This document shows positions 25,292-34,304 of a DNA stretch of 64,000 bases, in pieces (the stretch's first letter is position 1; each line of letters starts with the position of its first letter). The DNA lies in contig JADJJL010000007.1 in assembly GCA_016710265.1 (NCBI GenBank), positions 682,001 to 746,000 of the forward strand. The letters run 5' to 3'. A model generated the notes under the pieces. It was given only the letters and a program-made list of their open reading frames with translations, searched no databases and was not told the DNA's origin. This DNA is from Saprospiraceae bacterium. GTDB lineage: Bacteria; Bacteroidota; Bacteroidia; Chitinophagales; Saprospiraceae. Made by a program: the position numbers and the translations under genes.

Positions 25292-27530
25292 CATCCCTGG
25301 TAACTCTAGTCACACCGCTTAATTTAGAAAGCGACTGGATCACTCTGTTGACTTGATCTTTGTTTTGGACCACGATGCCCAATTTACCCTCAAAGGTTCC
25401 TTCATTTCCTTGAATGCTAAAAGATTTAATATTGACACCCAATCCTGATGAGATCAAATGGGACAATCTTTCGATGACGCCCGGTCCTTCATCAATACCT
25501 TCTACAAACAAATGAACTACATAATTACTACCCGTTAATTTGGTCCATTCTGCTTTGTGTATACGGTATCCATAATTGGCCATCAGGTGCTCTGCATTGG
25601 GGCAATTGACCCTGTGAATTTTCATACCGGCATTGGATGTGATGTAAGCAAAGACTTCATCATCCTGAACTGGATTACAACAAGAGGCAAGACTGTATTG
25701 ATATTTGTCTGCAGATTCGCCGTTGATTAACAAACGACCTGGAATAGTTATAGGTCCTTTGTCTGCCGGTGCTTGCTTACCATCAAGAGGGTCTATTTTT
25801 TCAAGTTCTTTTGAAGGAATTAATTTCGAGCCCTCTAATTCAAATTGGCGGATCAATTCATTCCAACTCAAATGTTCTCCTGCGATAGCTACAAATAATT
25901 CGAGTTTATTTTTAAAGCCAAGGGTCTTTAGAATGGTCTCTATATTTTCCTCAAGACTAATTTTAAGTCCTTTAAACTTCCTGGCAAGAATTTCCTTTCC
26001 ATCCTCTGCTTGAAGTTTATATTCTTCTTTTAAGGATGAACGGATTTTAGATTTAGCCTTCCCTGTGGTGACTATTTGAAGCCAATCTTCTGTGGGCTTT
26101 TGTTTGGAGTTTGTAATGACGGTTACCTGATCCCCACTCTGCAGAAGATAACCAAGCGGCACCAATTTGTTGTTAATTTTACAAGCACTGGCCCGAATCC
26201 CTACATCGGAGTGAATACTAAATGCAAAATCCAATGCAGTGGCTCCTTTTGGCAAAACTTTCATTTCGCCTTTTGGCGTGTACACATAAACTTCTTCACC
26301 GTACAGGTTGGATTTAAAATCACTTAAAAATTCTATGGCATCATTGTGCGGGGTTTCTAGCATATCCTTGATACTGTCAAACCAATGATCGTATATTCCA
26401 TGGATGTTTGCTATGCCTTTGTACTTCCAATGAGATGCGTAACCTTTTTCAGCGATATCATCCATTCTCTCACTTCTGATTTGTATTTCTACGTACTTGC
26501 CATCAGAACCTATCACAGTGGTGTGCAATGATTCATATCCATTGGATTTTGGAGTGGTAATCCAATCTCTCAACCTTTCAGGAATTGGTTTGTGTACGTC
26601 CGTTACGATGGAATATATTTGCCAGCAAAGTGATTTTTCCAATTCCTTGGGTACGTTGATGACAATTCTGACCGCTAACAAATCAAATATTTCATCAAAT
26701 CCAACTTTTTTGGTTTTAATTTTATTGGCAATCGAAGAAATGGCTTTTGGTCTGCCAAAAATCCGATAAGGAATTTCCATCTGATTTAACTTTACCTTCA
26801 GCGGCTTAATAAATTCATTGATGTATTTATTTCGCTCCTTTTGGGTATCATTTAGTTTCTTTAAAATATCTCTGTACAAATCAGGCTCTGTTATTTTTGT
26901 ACAAATATCCAGATACTCTGATTTCAAATTATAAAGACCCAGCCTATGGGCTAATGGTGCATAGATATAAGAGGTTTCCGCTGCAATTTTAAGTTGCTTG
27001 TGCTTGGGCATACCATCGATGGTGCGTAGATTATGTAAGCGATCTGCCATTTTAATCAATACTACCCTCACATCATCCACCAAGGTGCTTAAGACCTTTT
27101 TAAAATTTTCAGCTTGTGGTGATTCTACATTGTACAAACCATCCAATTTGGTAAGCCCGTCAACAATCTTTGAAATGCGTGGTCCAAATTTTTGGAGCAC
27201 CATTTCAATGGTGGCTGGTGTATCTTCCACCACGTCATGCAAAATGGCTGAAATCACTGATTTGTATCCCAGACCCATTTCTTCAAAACAAATTCTCGCA
27301 ACTTCCAAGGGATGGGTAATATAGGGTTCTCCAGACTTTCTTCTTTGGCTGCCATGAAAAGCCAGTGCAAATTCAAATGCCAATCGGATTTCCTTTTTTT
27401 CGTCCAAATGCAAATCAGCCTTGTGCATGCATCTAAGCAGCCTTCTATACGCTCCTTTTATAAGCGCCATGTCTTCAGGAGGCCAAGGATGTATCTGTGG
27501 CAAAATGTAAGAACCAATCATGGGATTCAT
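25284..27530 (-). CDS. Bifunctional (p)ppGpp synthetase/hydrolase, RelA/SpoT family
   Basis: A long RSH protein of about 748 residues that makes and degrades the stringent-response alarmone. The order is: HD hydrolase domain (YITHPLEVA, then the metal-binding HDVVEDT), synthetase domain (GRPKAISSIANKI, FDLLAVRIV, SNGYESLHT), TGS domain (VYVYTPKGEMKVLPKGATALDFAF split over the loop), a zinc-finger-like linker (SLASCCNPVQDDEV, IHRVNCPNA) and a C-terminal ACT domain. Both catalytic centres look intact. The frame extends to 27557, but residues 1-9 look non-native; the ATG at 27530 or at 27521 is more likely. It is followed by the acyltransferase gene with overlap. Confidence 0.9.
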   Translation of the reverse strand: MNPMIGSYILPQIHPWPPEDMALIKGAYRRLLRCMHKADLHLDEKKEIRLAFEFALAFHGSQRRKSGEPYITHPLEVARICFEEMGLGYKSVISAILHDVVEDTPATIEMVLQKFGPRISKIVDGLTKLDGLYNVESPQAENFKKVLSTLVDDVRVVLIKMADRLHNLRTIDGMPKHKQLKIAAETSYIYAPLAHRLGLYNLKSEYLDICTKITEPDLYRDILKKLNDTQKERNKYINEFIKPLKVKLNQMEIPYRIFGRPKAISSIANKIKTKKVGFDEIFDLLAVRIVINVPKELEKSLCWQIYSIVTDVHKPIPERLRDWITTPKSNGYESLHTTVIGSDGKYVEIQIRSERMDDIAEKGYASHWKYKGIANIHGIYDHWFDSIKDMLETPHNDAIEFLSDFKSNLYGEEVYVYTPKGEMKVLPKGATALDFAFSIHSDVGIRASACKINNKLVPLGYLLQSGDQVTVITNSKQKPTEDWLQIVTTGKAKSKIRSSLKEEYKLQAEDGKEILARKFKGLKISLEENIETILKTLGFKNKLELFVAIAGEHLSWNELIRQFELEGSKLIPSKELEKIDPLDGKQAPADKGPITIPGRLLINGESADKYQYSLASCCNPVQDDEVFAYITSNAGMKIHRVNCPNAEHLMANYGYRIHKAEWTKLTGSNYVVHLFVEGIDEGPGVIERLSHLISSGLGVNIKSFSIQGNEGTFEGKLGIVVQNKDQVNRVIQSLSKLSGVTRVTRDDV

Positions 27531-27732
27531 TTTACAAATATACAAACATGGAGTCATACCGTAAAATTTTAATGAAATCGATGCCCAAGAATATTTTTTA
27601 TTTATTCAAATAAAGAAATAAAATAATCTATATATTATTGTTTTAAAAGGTTTTATAAAACACATTGCCAATTATAAGCGATAATAAGGAGGCAATTTTC
27701 ACTTTATTCATTTCAAATTTAGAATAAGGCAT

Positions 27733-27740
27733 TACCTTTG
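27733..27740 (+). promoter_or_regulatory. -7 element for tRNA-Leu
   Basis: TACCTTTG matches TAnnTTTG and ends 14 bases before the first base of the tRNA, as expected for a tRNA promoter with a short leader. Confidence 0.5.
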
Positions 27741-27754
27741 CGCTGCTTTTTTTT

Positions 27755-27836
27755 GCGGATGTGGTGAAATTGGCAGACACGCTAGACTTAGGATCTAGTG
27801 CCGAAAGGTGTGTGGGTTCGACCCCCTCCATCCGCA
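27755..27836 (+). tRNA. tRNA-Leu (anticodon UAG)
   Basis: An 82-base class II tRNA. The acceptor stem GCGGATG pairs with CATCCGC and the discriminator is A; CCA is not encoded. The anticodon arm is CTAGA-CTTAGGA-TCTAG with anticodon TAG in the centre, which reads CUA and related leucine codons. A long variable arm (TGCCGAAAGGTGT) and the T arm GTGGGTTCGACCCCC confirm the leucine class. It lies between rsh and tig. Confidence 0.95.
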
Positions 27837-27900
27837 CTTTTTACCATACACTGTGTGAACCTTTTCGTCGGTTTTCTTATTCTCTAATGTTTAAATCTTT

Positions 27901-29313
27901 ATGAATATCAATTTTACCTCTTTGGGTACCAACCATGGAATACTAAGTGTTCAGCTAGAAGAATTGGATTTAAAACCTGCCATCCAGGAAAAATTAAAAA
28001 CGATTCGGAAAACTGCTCATTTAAAAGGCTTTAGACAAGGTGCCGTACCGGAATCAATGATTCAAAAACTATATGGCCAGGCTGTTAAAGATGAGCTCAT
28101 CCAAAAATTGTTAAATGATCAAATCCAAAAATACCAGGAAGATCAGAAAAGAAGATTTATTGGAGATTTGCTTCAAGGTTCAAACAATTTTGAAGAAGAT
28201 TTAAAAAACAATCTCTATCAGTTTGAAGTGGGTTTAAGTCCTGATATGGATCTGTCTAATGGACTTTCACAATCAGTCATTCCCAACTATCAAGTGAACA
28301 TCACCGATGAATTGGTGACTGAAGAGCTTAATCAAATGATGGAAAGGTATGGCCCTCAAGAATCCGTGGAAGCCAGTATCGTTCAAGAAAAAGATTTAAT
28401 CACACTTGAGGTAGTTGAATTACTAAATGGCATTCCAAAAGAAGGAGGAATAAGTTCAGTTTTTGAAGTATTGGTGGATGAAAATTGTCATCCTGCACTC
28501 GCTGAAAAAATTAAAGGACAAGGAAACGATTTTACATTTGAACATTCCATCTTTGAGGTGGAAGTAGATCTGGATGAAACCGCAATCAGAAAATATCTTT
28601 TAAAACTTCAGGCTGACGATATTCGTGAATTTGGTCCGTTGTTTCAAATGAAATTGATCGAAATTAAAAGAAAAAAACGGGCTGAGCTCAACGAAGATTT
28701 TTTTAAATCTTTGTACGGTCCGGATGCAGAATATAATTCAGAAGAAGATTTTAGAATTCGCGTAAAAGCAGACATTCAAAATTATTACCAAAAGGAATGT
28801 GAGAAAATCCAGGAAATAAAGTTGACCAAAGAACTTTTTAAAAATTTAAATCTGGATTACCCGGATGCATTCTTAAAAAAATGGCTTCGTTCCGAATTTA
28901 AAGAATGGGCAGAAAAAAATGATTCTACCTTTGACCACGACTTGTATCATTTTAAAGAAGGTTTAACATGGCAAATGATTCGTGAAGCAGTGATGATGGA
29001 GCAAAACATTCAACTCACCGAAGCAGAAGTTTACCAAAGTTGGATTAATGATTTCAGAGCCCAATACCCATCTTTTAATCTCCCAATGGAACAATGGATG
29101 TCCATGGCTGAAAGAGGTTTGAAGGACAAAGAAAAATTTAGAACAGCCTATATGAATTTGGTAGACCAACGTTGTTTTGAATGGTTAAAAAATCAAGTGA
29201 CCAAAGAAGATAAAAAGATTAGCATTGAAGAATTTAGAGACATTGTGAAACAAATCAATAGCCATGATGATCATTTTCATGGTGACGATGGTCACGATCA
29301 TCACCATGGATAA
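27901..29313 (+). CDS. tig: Trigger factor-like ribosome-associated chaperone with His-rich tail
   Basis: A 470-residue protein in the classic position before clpP and clpX. The N-terminal ribosome-binding signature is GFRQGAVPESMIQKLYG (compare GFRPGKVP..), followed by a PPIase-type middle (EKDLITLEVVELLNG) and a long helical C-terminal domain with many charged residues. It should shield nascent chains at the ribosome exit tunnel. The sequence is divergent, and the PPIase domain is weak, as is usual in Bacteroidota. The last 16 residues hold seven His and five Asp (HDDHFHGDDGHDHHHG), a metal-binding-type tail not present in E. coli Tig. Confidence 0.85.
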   Translation: MNINFTSLGTNHGILSVQLEELDLKPAIQEKLKTIRKTAHLKGFRQGAVPESMIQKLYGQAVKDELIQKLLNDQIQKYQEDQKRRFIGDLLQGSNNFEEDLKNNLYQFEVGLSPDMDLSNGLSQSVIPNYQVNITDELVTEELNQMMERYGPQESVEASIVQEKDLITLEVVELLNGIPKEGGISSVFEVLVDENCHPALAEKIKGQGNDFTFEHSIFEVEVDLDETAIRKYLLKLQADDIREFGPLFQMKLIEIKRKKRAELNEDFFKSLYGPDAEYNSEEDFRIRVKADIQNYYQKECEKIQEIKLTKELFKNLNLDYPDAFLKKWLRSEFKEWAEKNDSTFDHDLYHFKEGLTWQMIREAVMMEQNIQLTEAEVYQSWINDFRAQYPSFNLPMEQWMSMAERGLKDKEKFRTAYMNLVDQRCFEWLKNQVTKEDKKISIEEFRDIVKQINSHDDHFHGDDGHDHHHG

Positions 29314-29370
29314 GATTTAAAAAAACACGCATTTAGAATATTCTAAATTCACCATTAAAAATAAAATAAA

Positions 29371-30060
29371 ATGAATCCAAAGGACGAATTTAAAAAATAC
29401 GCAGTCAAACACCACGGAATGTCAAGCATGCATCTTGAAAAATACATGGCGGAATCTGCACCGGATATCAATTCCTTTACACCAACGGTGATTGAAGAAA
29501 GACAAATGAACATAGTGGGCATGGATGTTTTTTCCAGGTTGATGATGGACCGAATTATATTTATGGGGGTTCCTGTCAATGATTATGTGGCGAATGTAAT
29601 CCAGGCTCAATTGTTGTTTTTGGATTCTGTAGACGCCAGAAGGGACATTCAAATGTACATCAATAGTCCCGGTGGTTCCGTGATCGATGGTCTTGGAATT
29701 TATGACACCATGCAATATGTCAATCCTGATGTAGCCACCATTTGCACTGGACTTGCAGCATCCATGGGAGCTGTTTTATTGTGCGCAGGTGTAAAAGGAA
29801 AAAGAACTTGTCTCAGACACAGCAAGGTGATGATTCACCAACCATCCGGTGGCATGCAAGGACAATTTACCGACATGGAAATTTCCTACAATTTGATCAA
29901 AACCATGAAATCTGAACTCTACGAAATCATGGCGATTCATACGGGTCAAACCAAAGAAAAAATTGAAGAAGATTGTGATAGAGATAAATGGATGTCTGCA
30001 GAGGAAGCTAAAAGCTATGGATTGGTTGATGAGGTTTTAGTTCGCACCAAGAGTAAATAG
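29371..30060 (+). CDS. clpP: ATP-dependent Clp protease proteolytic subunit
   Basis: A 229-residue serine peptidase (S14). The catalytic triad is Ser131 (GLAASMGA), His156 (MIHQPSGG) and Asp205 (DRDKWMSAEEA). The oligomer segment SPGGSVIDGLGIYD (99-112) is intact. About 35 residues precede the mature-type core, so an N-terminal propeptide is likely removed. It forms the tetradecameric chamber that degrades proteins fed by ClpX or ClpA. Two bases separate its stop from the clpX start, so they form an operon. Confidence 0.96.
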   Translation: MNPKDEFKKYAVKHHGMSSMHLEKYMAESAPDINSFTPTVIEERQMNIVGMDVFSRLMMDRIIFMGVPVNDYVANVIQAQLLFLDSVDARRDIQMYINSPGGSVIDGLGIYDTMQYVNPDVATICTGLAASMGAVLLCAGVKGKRTCLRHSKVMIHQPSGGMQGQFTDMEISYNLIKTMKSELYEIMAIHTGQTKEKIEEDCDRDKWMSAEEAKSYGLVDEVLVRTKSK

Positions 30061-30061
30061 G

Positions 30062-31300
30062 ATGGCCAAAGCTTCAGATAAAATATTTTGTTCTTTTTGC
30101 GGAAAAGAAAATAAAGACGTAATTGTCATGGTACAAGGCGAAGATGTCGCTATTTGTGATCAGTGCGTCATTCAGGCTTCATTTATAGTCAATAAAGAAC
30201 TTGAAAATTCTGAAAAACCAAACTCCAAAAATAAGTTTAGTTTACCAAAAGAATTTACTCCAAAAAAGATCAAAGATTTTCTTGATGAATATGTGATTGG
30301 TCAGGAATCTGCCAAGAGAACTCTTTCTGTGGCGGTTTACAATCATTACAAAAGATTAAGTCTTCCTATATCAAACGATCTGGAAATAGAAAAATCCAAT
30401 GTTTTGTTTATTGGACCGACCGGTTCCGGAAAAACATTGTTGGCAAAAACATTGGCTAAATTATTGGATGTTCCATTTGCCATTGTGGATGCTACTGCTT
30501 TTACAGAAGCAGGATATGTTGGTGAGGATGTAGAAGGAATGTTAAGCAGGCTATTGCAAAGTTGCAATTACGACATAGACAAAGCGCAAAGAGGTATTAT
30601 CTACATCGATGAAATGGATAAAATTTCGAGAAAATCAGAAAATCCATCCATTACCAGAGATGTTTCCGGTGAAGGAGTCCAGCAAGCACTCTTAAAAATG
30701 CTGGAAGGTGCTGATGTAAATGTTCCTCCTCAAGGTGGAAGAAAACATCCTGAACAACCATTCTTAAAAGTCAATACCACGCATATCCTTTTTATTTGTG
30801 GAGGCGCATTTGACGGATTGGAAAAAGTGATTTCCAGAAGATTAAACACCTCGGTGATTGGTTACCAAACCAGCGGACTTCCCATACAAGATAAAGAAAA
30901 ATTGCTTTCCAAAGTTAGCCATCAGGACCTTAAAAAATTTGGATTGATTCCGGAACTATTGGGTAGACTTCCCGTCCTGGCTTATTTAGAAGAATTGGAC
31001 CATCAGGCCTATATAGACATCTTGACCAAACCAAAAAATGCTTTGATCAAACAGTATGCAAGGTTGATGGCCATTGATCAAATTGAATTGGTTTTTAAAC
31101 AAGATGCCCTAGAACTGATGGCGGATTACGCCATTGAGCATAAACTTGGAGCCAGAGGCCTTCGCACTATTTGTGAATCGATCCTAAAAGACAGCATGTT
31201 TGACCTCCCAGGTGGCAACAAGAGTCAAAAATTGGTCATTGATCGGGCTTTCGTGGAAAAACAAATTCGAAGGACCGATACTCTCAAAAACGCATCTTAA
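30062..31300 (+). CDS. clpX: ATP-dependent Clp protease ATP-binding subunit
   Basis: A 412-residue AAA+ unfoldase. The N-terminal zinc finger has Cys10, Cys13, Cys32 and Cys35. Walker A is GPTGSGKT (118-125), the pore loop GYVGEDVE follows, and Walker B is GIIYIDEMDKI. The sensor and C-terminal subdomain (GARGLRTICESIL) are complete. It selects tagged or misfolded proteins and threads them into ClpP. It begins one base after the clpP stop codon. Confidence 0.97.
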   Translation: MAKASDKIFCSFCGKENKDVIVMVQGEDVAICDQCVIQASFIVNKELENSEKPNSKNKFSLPKEFTPKKIKDFLDEYVIGQESAKRTLSVAVYNHYKRLSLPISNDLEIEKSNVLFIGPTGSGKTLLAKTLAKLLDVPFAIVDATAFTEAGYVGEDVEGMLSRLLQSCNYDIDKAQRGIIYIDEMDKISRKSENPSITRDVSGEGVQQALLKMLEGADVNVPPQGGRKHPEQPFLKVNTTHILFICGGAFDGLEKVISRRLNTSVIGYQTSGLPIQDKEKLLSKVSHQDLKKFGLIPELLGRLPVLAYLEELDHQAYIDILTKPKNALIKQYARLMAIDQIELVFKQDALELMADYAIEHKLGARGLRTICESILKDSMFDLPGGNKSQKLVIDRAFVEKQIRRTDTLKNAS

Positions 31301-31320
31301 TTATTGAACAGCACTACATA

Positions 31321-31348
31321 TATATATTAATTGTAATATTAATATATA
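31321..31348. repeat. AT-only inverted repeat after clpX
   Basis: TATATATTAAT (31321-31331) and ATTAATATATA (31338-31348) are perfect inverted copies around a 6-base loop. It is not followed by a T-run. It may help end the clpPX transcript or form a cruciform; the role is unknown. Confidence 0.4.
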
Positions 31349-31460
31349 AGTAATTATTTCTTTTATTCTATAAAATTTAAATATATCACAAGGTATATTT
31401 GTTAATAATTGTAAATTGCCATGTAATTTATTATTTCAAACAAACAAAAATTTAAATTTT

Positions 31461-31826
31461 ATGAATTCAATTACAGGACTCGGAAAGTACGTTTTTGCGA
31501 TCCCAATGCTCATTTTTGGGATTTTCCATTTTATGGGAGCAGAGCAGATGGCAGGAATGGCTCCTTTTGGAGGAGTGGCCATGATTTACATCACAGGAAT
31601 CTGTTTGGTCTTAGCTTCTTTGAGTATTTTCGTCGGAAAATATGATAAACTGGCGACGGTGCTTCTGGCAGTGATGCTTTTCTTATTTGCTTTCATTCTT
31701 CATTTTTCAGGATTTACAAGTCAGGAACAACCTGCTGCGTCTATGTTCTTGAAAGATCTTGGACTTGCCGGTGCTGCATTGATGTATGCCCACTCTAGTG
31801 CTAAGGACAATTCCATTATTGGATAA
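31461..31826 (+). CDS. Small DoxX-like membrane protein
   Basis: A 121-residue protein with four predicted membrane helices (KYVFAIPMLIFGIFHFM, MIYITGICLVLASLSIF, ATVLLAVMLFLFAFIL, DLGLAGAALMYAHSS), as in the DoxX/SURF4-type family. Family members are linked to redox processes but mostly lack assigned function. The frame extends 15 codons upstream; the ATG at 31461, after an A-rich leader, is chosen. A -7-like TATATTTG lies at 31394-31401, and a good terminator follows, so it is a single-gene unit. Confidence 0.65.
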   Translation: MNSITGLGKYVFAIPMLIFGIFHFMGAEQMAGMAPFGGVAMIYITGICLVLASLSIFVGKYDKLATVLLAVMLFLFAFILHFSGFTSQEQPAASMFLKDLGLAGAALMYAHSSAKDNSIIG

Positions 31827-31844
31827 AATATTTTTCAAAAAGAC

Positions 31845-31876
31845 AAAAGGGGTATCTTTACGGTACCCCTTTTTTA
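31845..31876 (+). terminator. Rho-independent terminator
   Basis: AAAAGGGGTATC (31845-31856) pairs with GGTACCCCTTTT (from 31862), an 8-pair core with a 5-base loop, extended by A-T pairs and a T-run. It ends the DoxX-like gene transcript just before truA. Confidence 0.8.
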
Positions 31877-31890
31877 TTTAAAATTGGCTG

Positions 31891-32655
31891 ATGAGACTGG
31901 CTCTACAAATACAATTTGACGGTACACTTTATGCGGGCTGGCAAAAACAAGCTCAGGACATGAGTGTCCAACAAAAATTGGAAGAAGTATTTAAATACCT
32001 CTGTCAAGAGGACTTCACCATCACAGGATGTGGAAGGACTGATTCTGGAGTCCATGCCAGGTATTTCATTTGTCATCTAGACGTTTCCATGGAACAAGCG
32101 GAAAGAATCAACACAGAAACCCTGAACAGGCTATTACCTGCTGATATTTCAGTGGATTCCATTTGGATCACACCCGACGAATTTCATGCAAGATTTGATG
32201 CCAATCATCGCAAGTACATTTACCGCATCGCCTATCATAAAAATCCTTTTAACAGAATCGATCATTTTAATTTTCGTGCTGCTGAAAATCTTGAATTAAT
32301 CGAACAAGAAGAATTGATGTCCTTGTTGTTAGAATTAAAAGATTTTAAATCCTTCGCAAAGTCAAATTCTGGATTAGAACATTTTGTATGTCATTTATCA
32401 GAATGCGCATGGAAAAAAACCGAACAGGGCATTGATTTACACATTGCCGCCAATCGATTTGTCAGAGGAATGGTGAGATTGGTGGTGGGTACATTTTTAA
32501 ATTTGGCCCAAGAAAAAATCAGCCTTTCAGAAATTAAAGAAGCTATAGCATCCGGACTCCCCATTCCCAAAGCTTGGAGTGTCCCTGCAAACGGATTAAC
32601 ATTGGAGGAAGTAGGCTATCCGGAAGAAATTAGAAAAATCTGGGAAAGAATTTAG
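31891..32655 (+). CDS. truA: tRNA pseudouridine(38-40) synthase
   Basis: A 254-residue enzyme that converts uridines 38-40 in the tRNA anticodon stem to pseudouridine. The catalytic Asp51 lies in GCGRTDSGVHA, the TruA signature. IQFDGTLYAGWQ at the start, FDANHRKYIYRI in the middle and NRFVRGMVRLVVGT near residue 190 are all family blocks. Length is typical. The start ATG follows the upstream terminator by about 15 bases. Confidence 0.95.
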   Translation: MRLALQIQFDGTLYAGWQKQAQDMSVQQKLEEVFKYLCQEDFTITGCGRTDSGVHARYFICHLDVSMEQAERINTETLNRLLPADISVDSIWITPDEFHARFDANHRKYIYRIAYHKNPFNRIDHFNFRAAENLELIEQEELMSLLLELKDFKSFAKSNSGLEHFVCHLSECAWKKTEQGIDLHIAANRFVRGMVRLVVGTFLNLAQEKISLSEIKEAIASGLPIPKAWSVPANGLTLEEVGYPEEIRKIWERI

Positions 32656-32697
32656 AGTACTTTGCGAGTTTAGAATATCCGTACATAATGTCTGCAT

Positions 32698-32879
32698 CAC
32701 GGATTGTCACGGATTACTCAGATAGCACGGATTTTTAAATTCATCAAATTTTCTCCGTGCAATCCTTTAATCCGTCTAATCCGTGATTCTGACTTTTTAT
32801 TTTTACTTTGACCCACGGATTGCCTCGCATTACTCTCTGAGTAATCCCTTAATCTTTCTAATCCGTGTTTCTGACTTTT
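32698..32879. repeat. CACGGATT/AATCCGTG repeat cluster beside the GxxExxY gene
   Basis: CACGGATT occurs at 32698, 32708 and 32726 and in the inverse form AATCCGTG near 32778 and 32860. Two direct copies of about 37 bases, 32761-32797 and 32843-32879, share the endings CTAATCCGTG and TTCTGACTTTT. The cluster fills the gap between truA and the convergent GxxExxY gene. I recall similar AATCCGTG tracts beside GxxExxY genes in other genomes, but this needs checking. Confidence 0.65.
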
Positions 32880-32882
32880 CAC

Positions 32883-33263
32883 TCATAACACCAACCTTTT
32901 AAACGTTAAACTTTTACTTCCGAAGTTAATTAATAAACCAACTTCTAATTTATAAGCTTTAAGATAATTCAACACTTGAGCTAAATGTACATCTTCTAAT
33001 TGAATCTTTGCTTTTAGTTCAACCAATACTTTTCCTTCTACAACAAAATCGGCTCTGCGCGTTCCGATGGGATCTTCAAGATCTTTGTAAAAAATATCCT
33101 GCTCAATTTCACGAGCAAATTCCAAACCCGCTTTTCTCATTTCATATGACAACGCCCTTTGATAAATCACTTCCTGAAAGCCATTGCCTAAGAACTTGTG
33201 CACTTCAAAGGAAGCACCAAGTATCTTTTCAGTAATATCCTTATACTTTAATTCTGTATTCAT
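32883..33263 (-). CDS. GxxExxY-family protein
   Basis: A 126-residue protein with the defining motif GNGFQEVIY (G..E..Y) near residue 27. Blocks typical of this family follow: YEMRKAGLEFAREIEQDIFYKD, GTRRADFVVEGKVLVELKA and LNYLKAYKLEVGLLINFG. The RADFVV...VELKA part resembles the D..ExK core of PD-(D/E)XK nucleases, and such a link has been proposed for the family. Its biological role is not established. It often occurs as a mobile-looking single gene. Here it is flanked on its 3' side by a repeat cluster and on its 5' side by a decayed gene. Confidence 0.8.
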   Translation of the reverse strand: MNTELKYKDITEKILGASFEVHKFLGNGFQEVIYQRALSYEMRKAGLEFAREIEQDIFYKDLEDPIGTRRADFVVEGKVLVELKAKIQLEDVHLAQVLNYLKAYKLEVGLLINFGSKSLTFKRLVL

Positions 33264-33328
33264 AAACTGATCAATTTTCAGAACATTTGTTGGCTGCCGT
33301 AAAATTAGTATACTAACTATTATTTTTA

Positions 33329-33516
33329 CTACAAAGGAATAGGCAATTCATTTTGGCGACTCCCATCCTTGGCACTGGATTCAAATATCACTAGTGTTAA
33401 TGTTGAATTCGCACGTTTTTTTTGAACATGAATCCCAAATTCAAAATTACCCCATTCAGGTGCGCCGGCATCCGTCAATTGATATCCTTTTTTTAGCCAA
33501 TTGGAACGTGGACTTA
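33329..33516 (-). pseudogene. C-terminal remnant of a Gmad2-like Ig-domain protein
   Basis: Read on the minus strand, this stretch translates to ...SPRSNWLKKGYQLTDAG, APEWGNFEFGIHV and LVIFESSAKDGSRQ, ending ...IPL and TAG at 33329-33331. This matches the end of Gmad2 immunoglobulin-like domains, where 'aPEWG.F' and 'SAKDGS' are conserved. No start codon or upstream domain remains: sequence above 33516 is a T-run and repeats. The rest of the gene appears lost. The family call rests on memory of the motif. Confidence 0.5.
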
Positions 33517-33779
33517 CCTGTTTTTTTTACTGGGAAGCGTCCTATCATTTTTTTTAATAGGACATTCTTACTACGTAATTATCTTAAAATTTGGGCCGAT
33601 ATGAAATATGTAGGCTTCATTGATACTATCATTTGATACTATCAAAGATATTGTTTTTATTGAAAACCAATACCCTATAATCGCTGGGACGTTGGCACGT
33701 TGCACGCAACGCCTTCAACTATAAATTTTTGGACGTTGCTTGCAACGTCCTTACCGGTTTTTTTTATTGGGACGGATCC
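33514..33779. repeat. Direct repeat flanking palindromic sequence
   Basis: TTACCTG-T8-ACTGGGA (33514-33535) and TTACCGG-T8-ATTGGGA (33751-33772) match with few differences. Between them lie stems GTCCTAT/ATAGGAC (33539-33563) and GGACGTTG/CAACGTCC (33731-33750), plus a weaker CGTTG/CAACG stem upstream of the last. The segment cuts off the Gmad2-like remnant and looks like a small inserted element or a cluster of REP-like units. No coding frame is convincing. Confidence 0.5.
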
Positions 33780-33785
33780 ATATAA

Positions 33786-34304
33786 TTACTTTACCAATTT
33801 ATACAAAAGCAATTCTTCATCATCCTTATGAAGTTGGGTGATGCCTTCTAATTTGAAACCAAGTTTGCTTAAAAGATTTTGAGAAGAAACATTGTTCTTG
33901 GTCGTAATAGCTGCCAAAGTATTCAGGCCGAAATCTTTGAAAGCAGCATCTTTCAATCTCTGAGCAGCTTCAAAAGAATATCCTTTTCTTTCAAATTCCG
34001 GTAATATTGCAAATCCCAAGTCAATGTCATTTAGTCCTTCCCTATCATATAATCCGCAAATGCCCAATTTCACATTGTCCGTTTTTCTAATGATTGTATA
34101 ATTCGAAAAACCGAGTCTCTCCAATTGTTTTTGCATTTTGTTTAAAATGTATATCCTGGCATCCTCAAGTGTTCTTATATTTCTGTCACCGATATTTTCA
34201 ATCCAAGCTGGAGTATTTAACAATTCTAAAATAAAACTTGCGTCTTCAAGTTGAGTGGGTTTAATCCATAATCTTTCAGTTTCAAAAATTTTGTATTGCC
34301 GCAT
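33786..34304 (-). CDS. GNAT-family N-acetyltransferase (RimJ/RimL type)
   Basis: A 172-residue acetyltransferase of the Acetyltransf_3 group. The front half has FETERLWIKPTQLEDASFI, the middle IDLGFAILPEFERKGYSFEAA is the acetyl-CoA binding strand and loop (Q/R-x-x-G-x-A position as RKGYS), and the end has NNVSSQNLLSKLGFKLEG. It probably acetylates an amine on a protein or small molecule. This is one of a run of unrelated single genes on the minus strand. Confidence 0.82.
   Translation of the reverse strand: MRQYKIFETERLWIKPTQLEDASFILELLNTPAWIENIGDRNIRTLEDARIYILNKMQKQLERLGFSNYTIIRKTDNVKLGICGLYDREGLNDIDLGFAILPEFERKGYSFEAAQRLKDAAFKDFGLNTLAAITTKNNVSSQNLLSKLGFKLEGITQLHKDDEELLLYKLVK

Noticed and set aside
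33394..33636. 80-codon plus-strand frame
   Set aside because: It runs antisense to the Gmad2-like remnant and through T-runs and repeats; it has no recognisable content.
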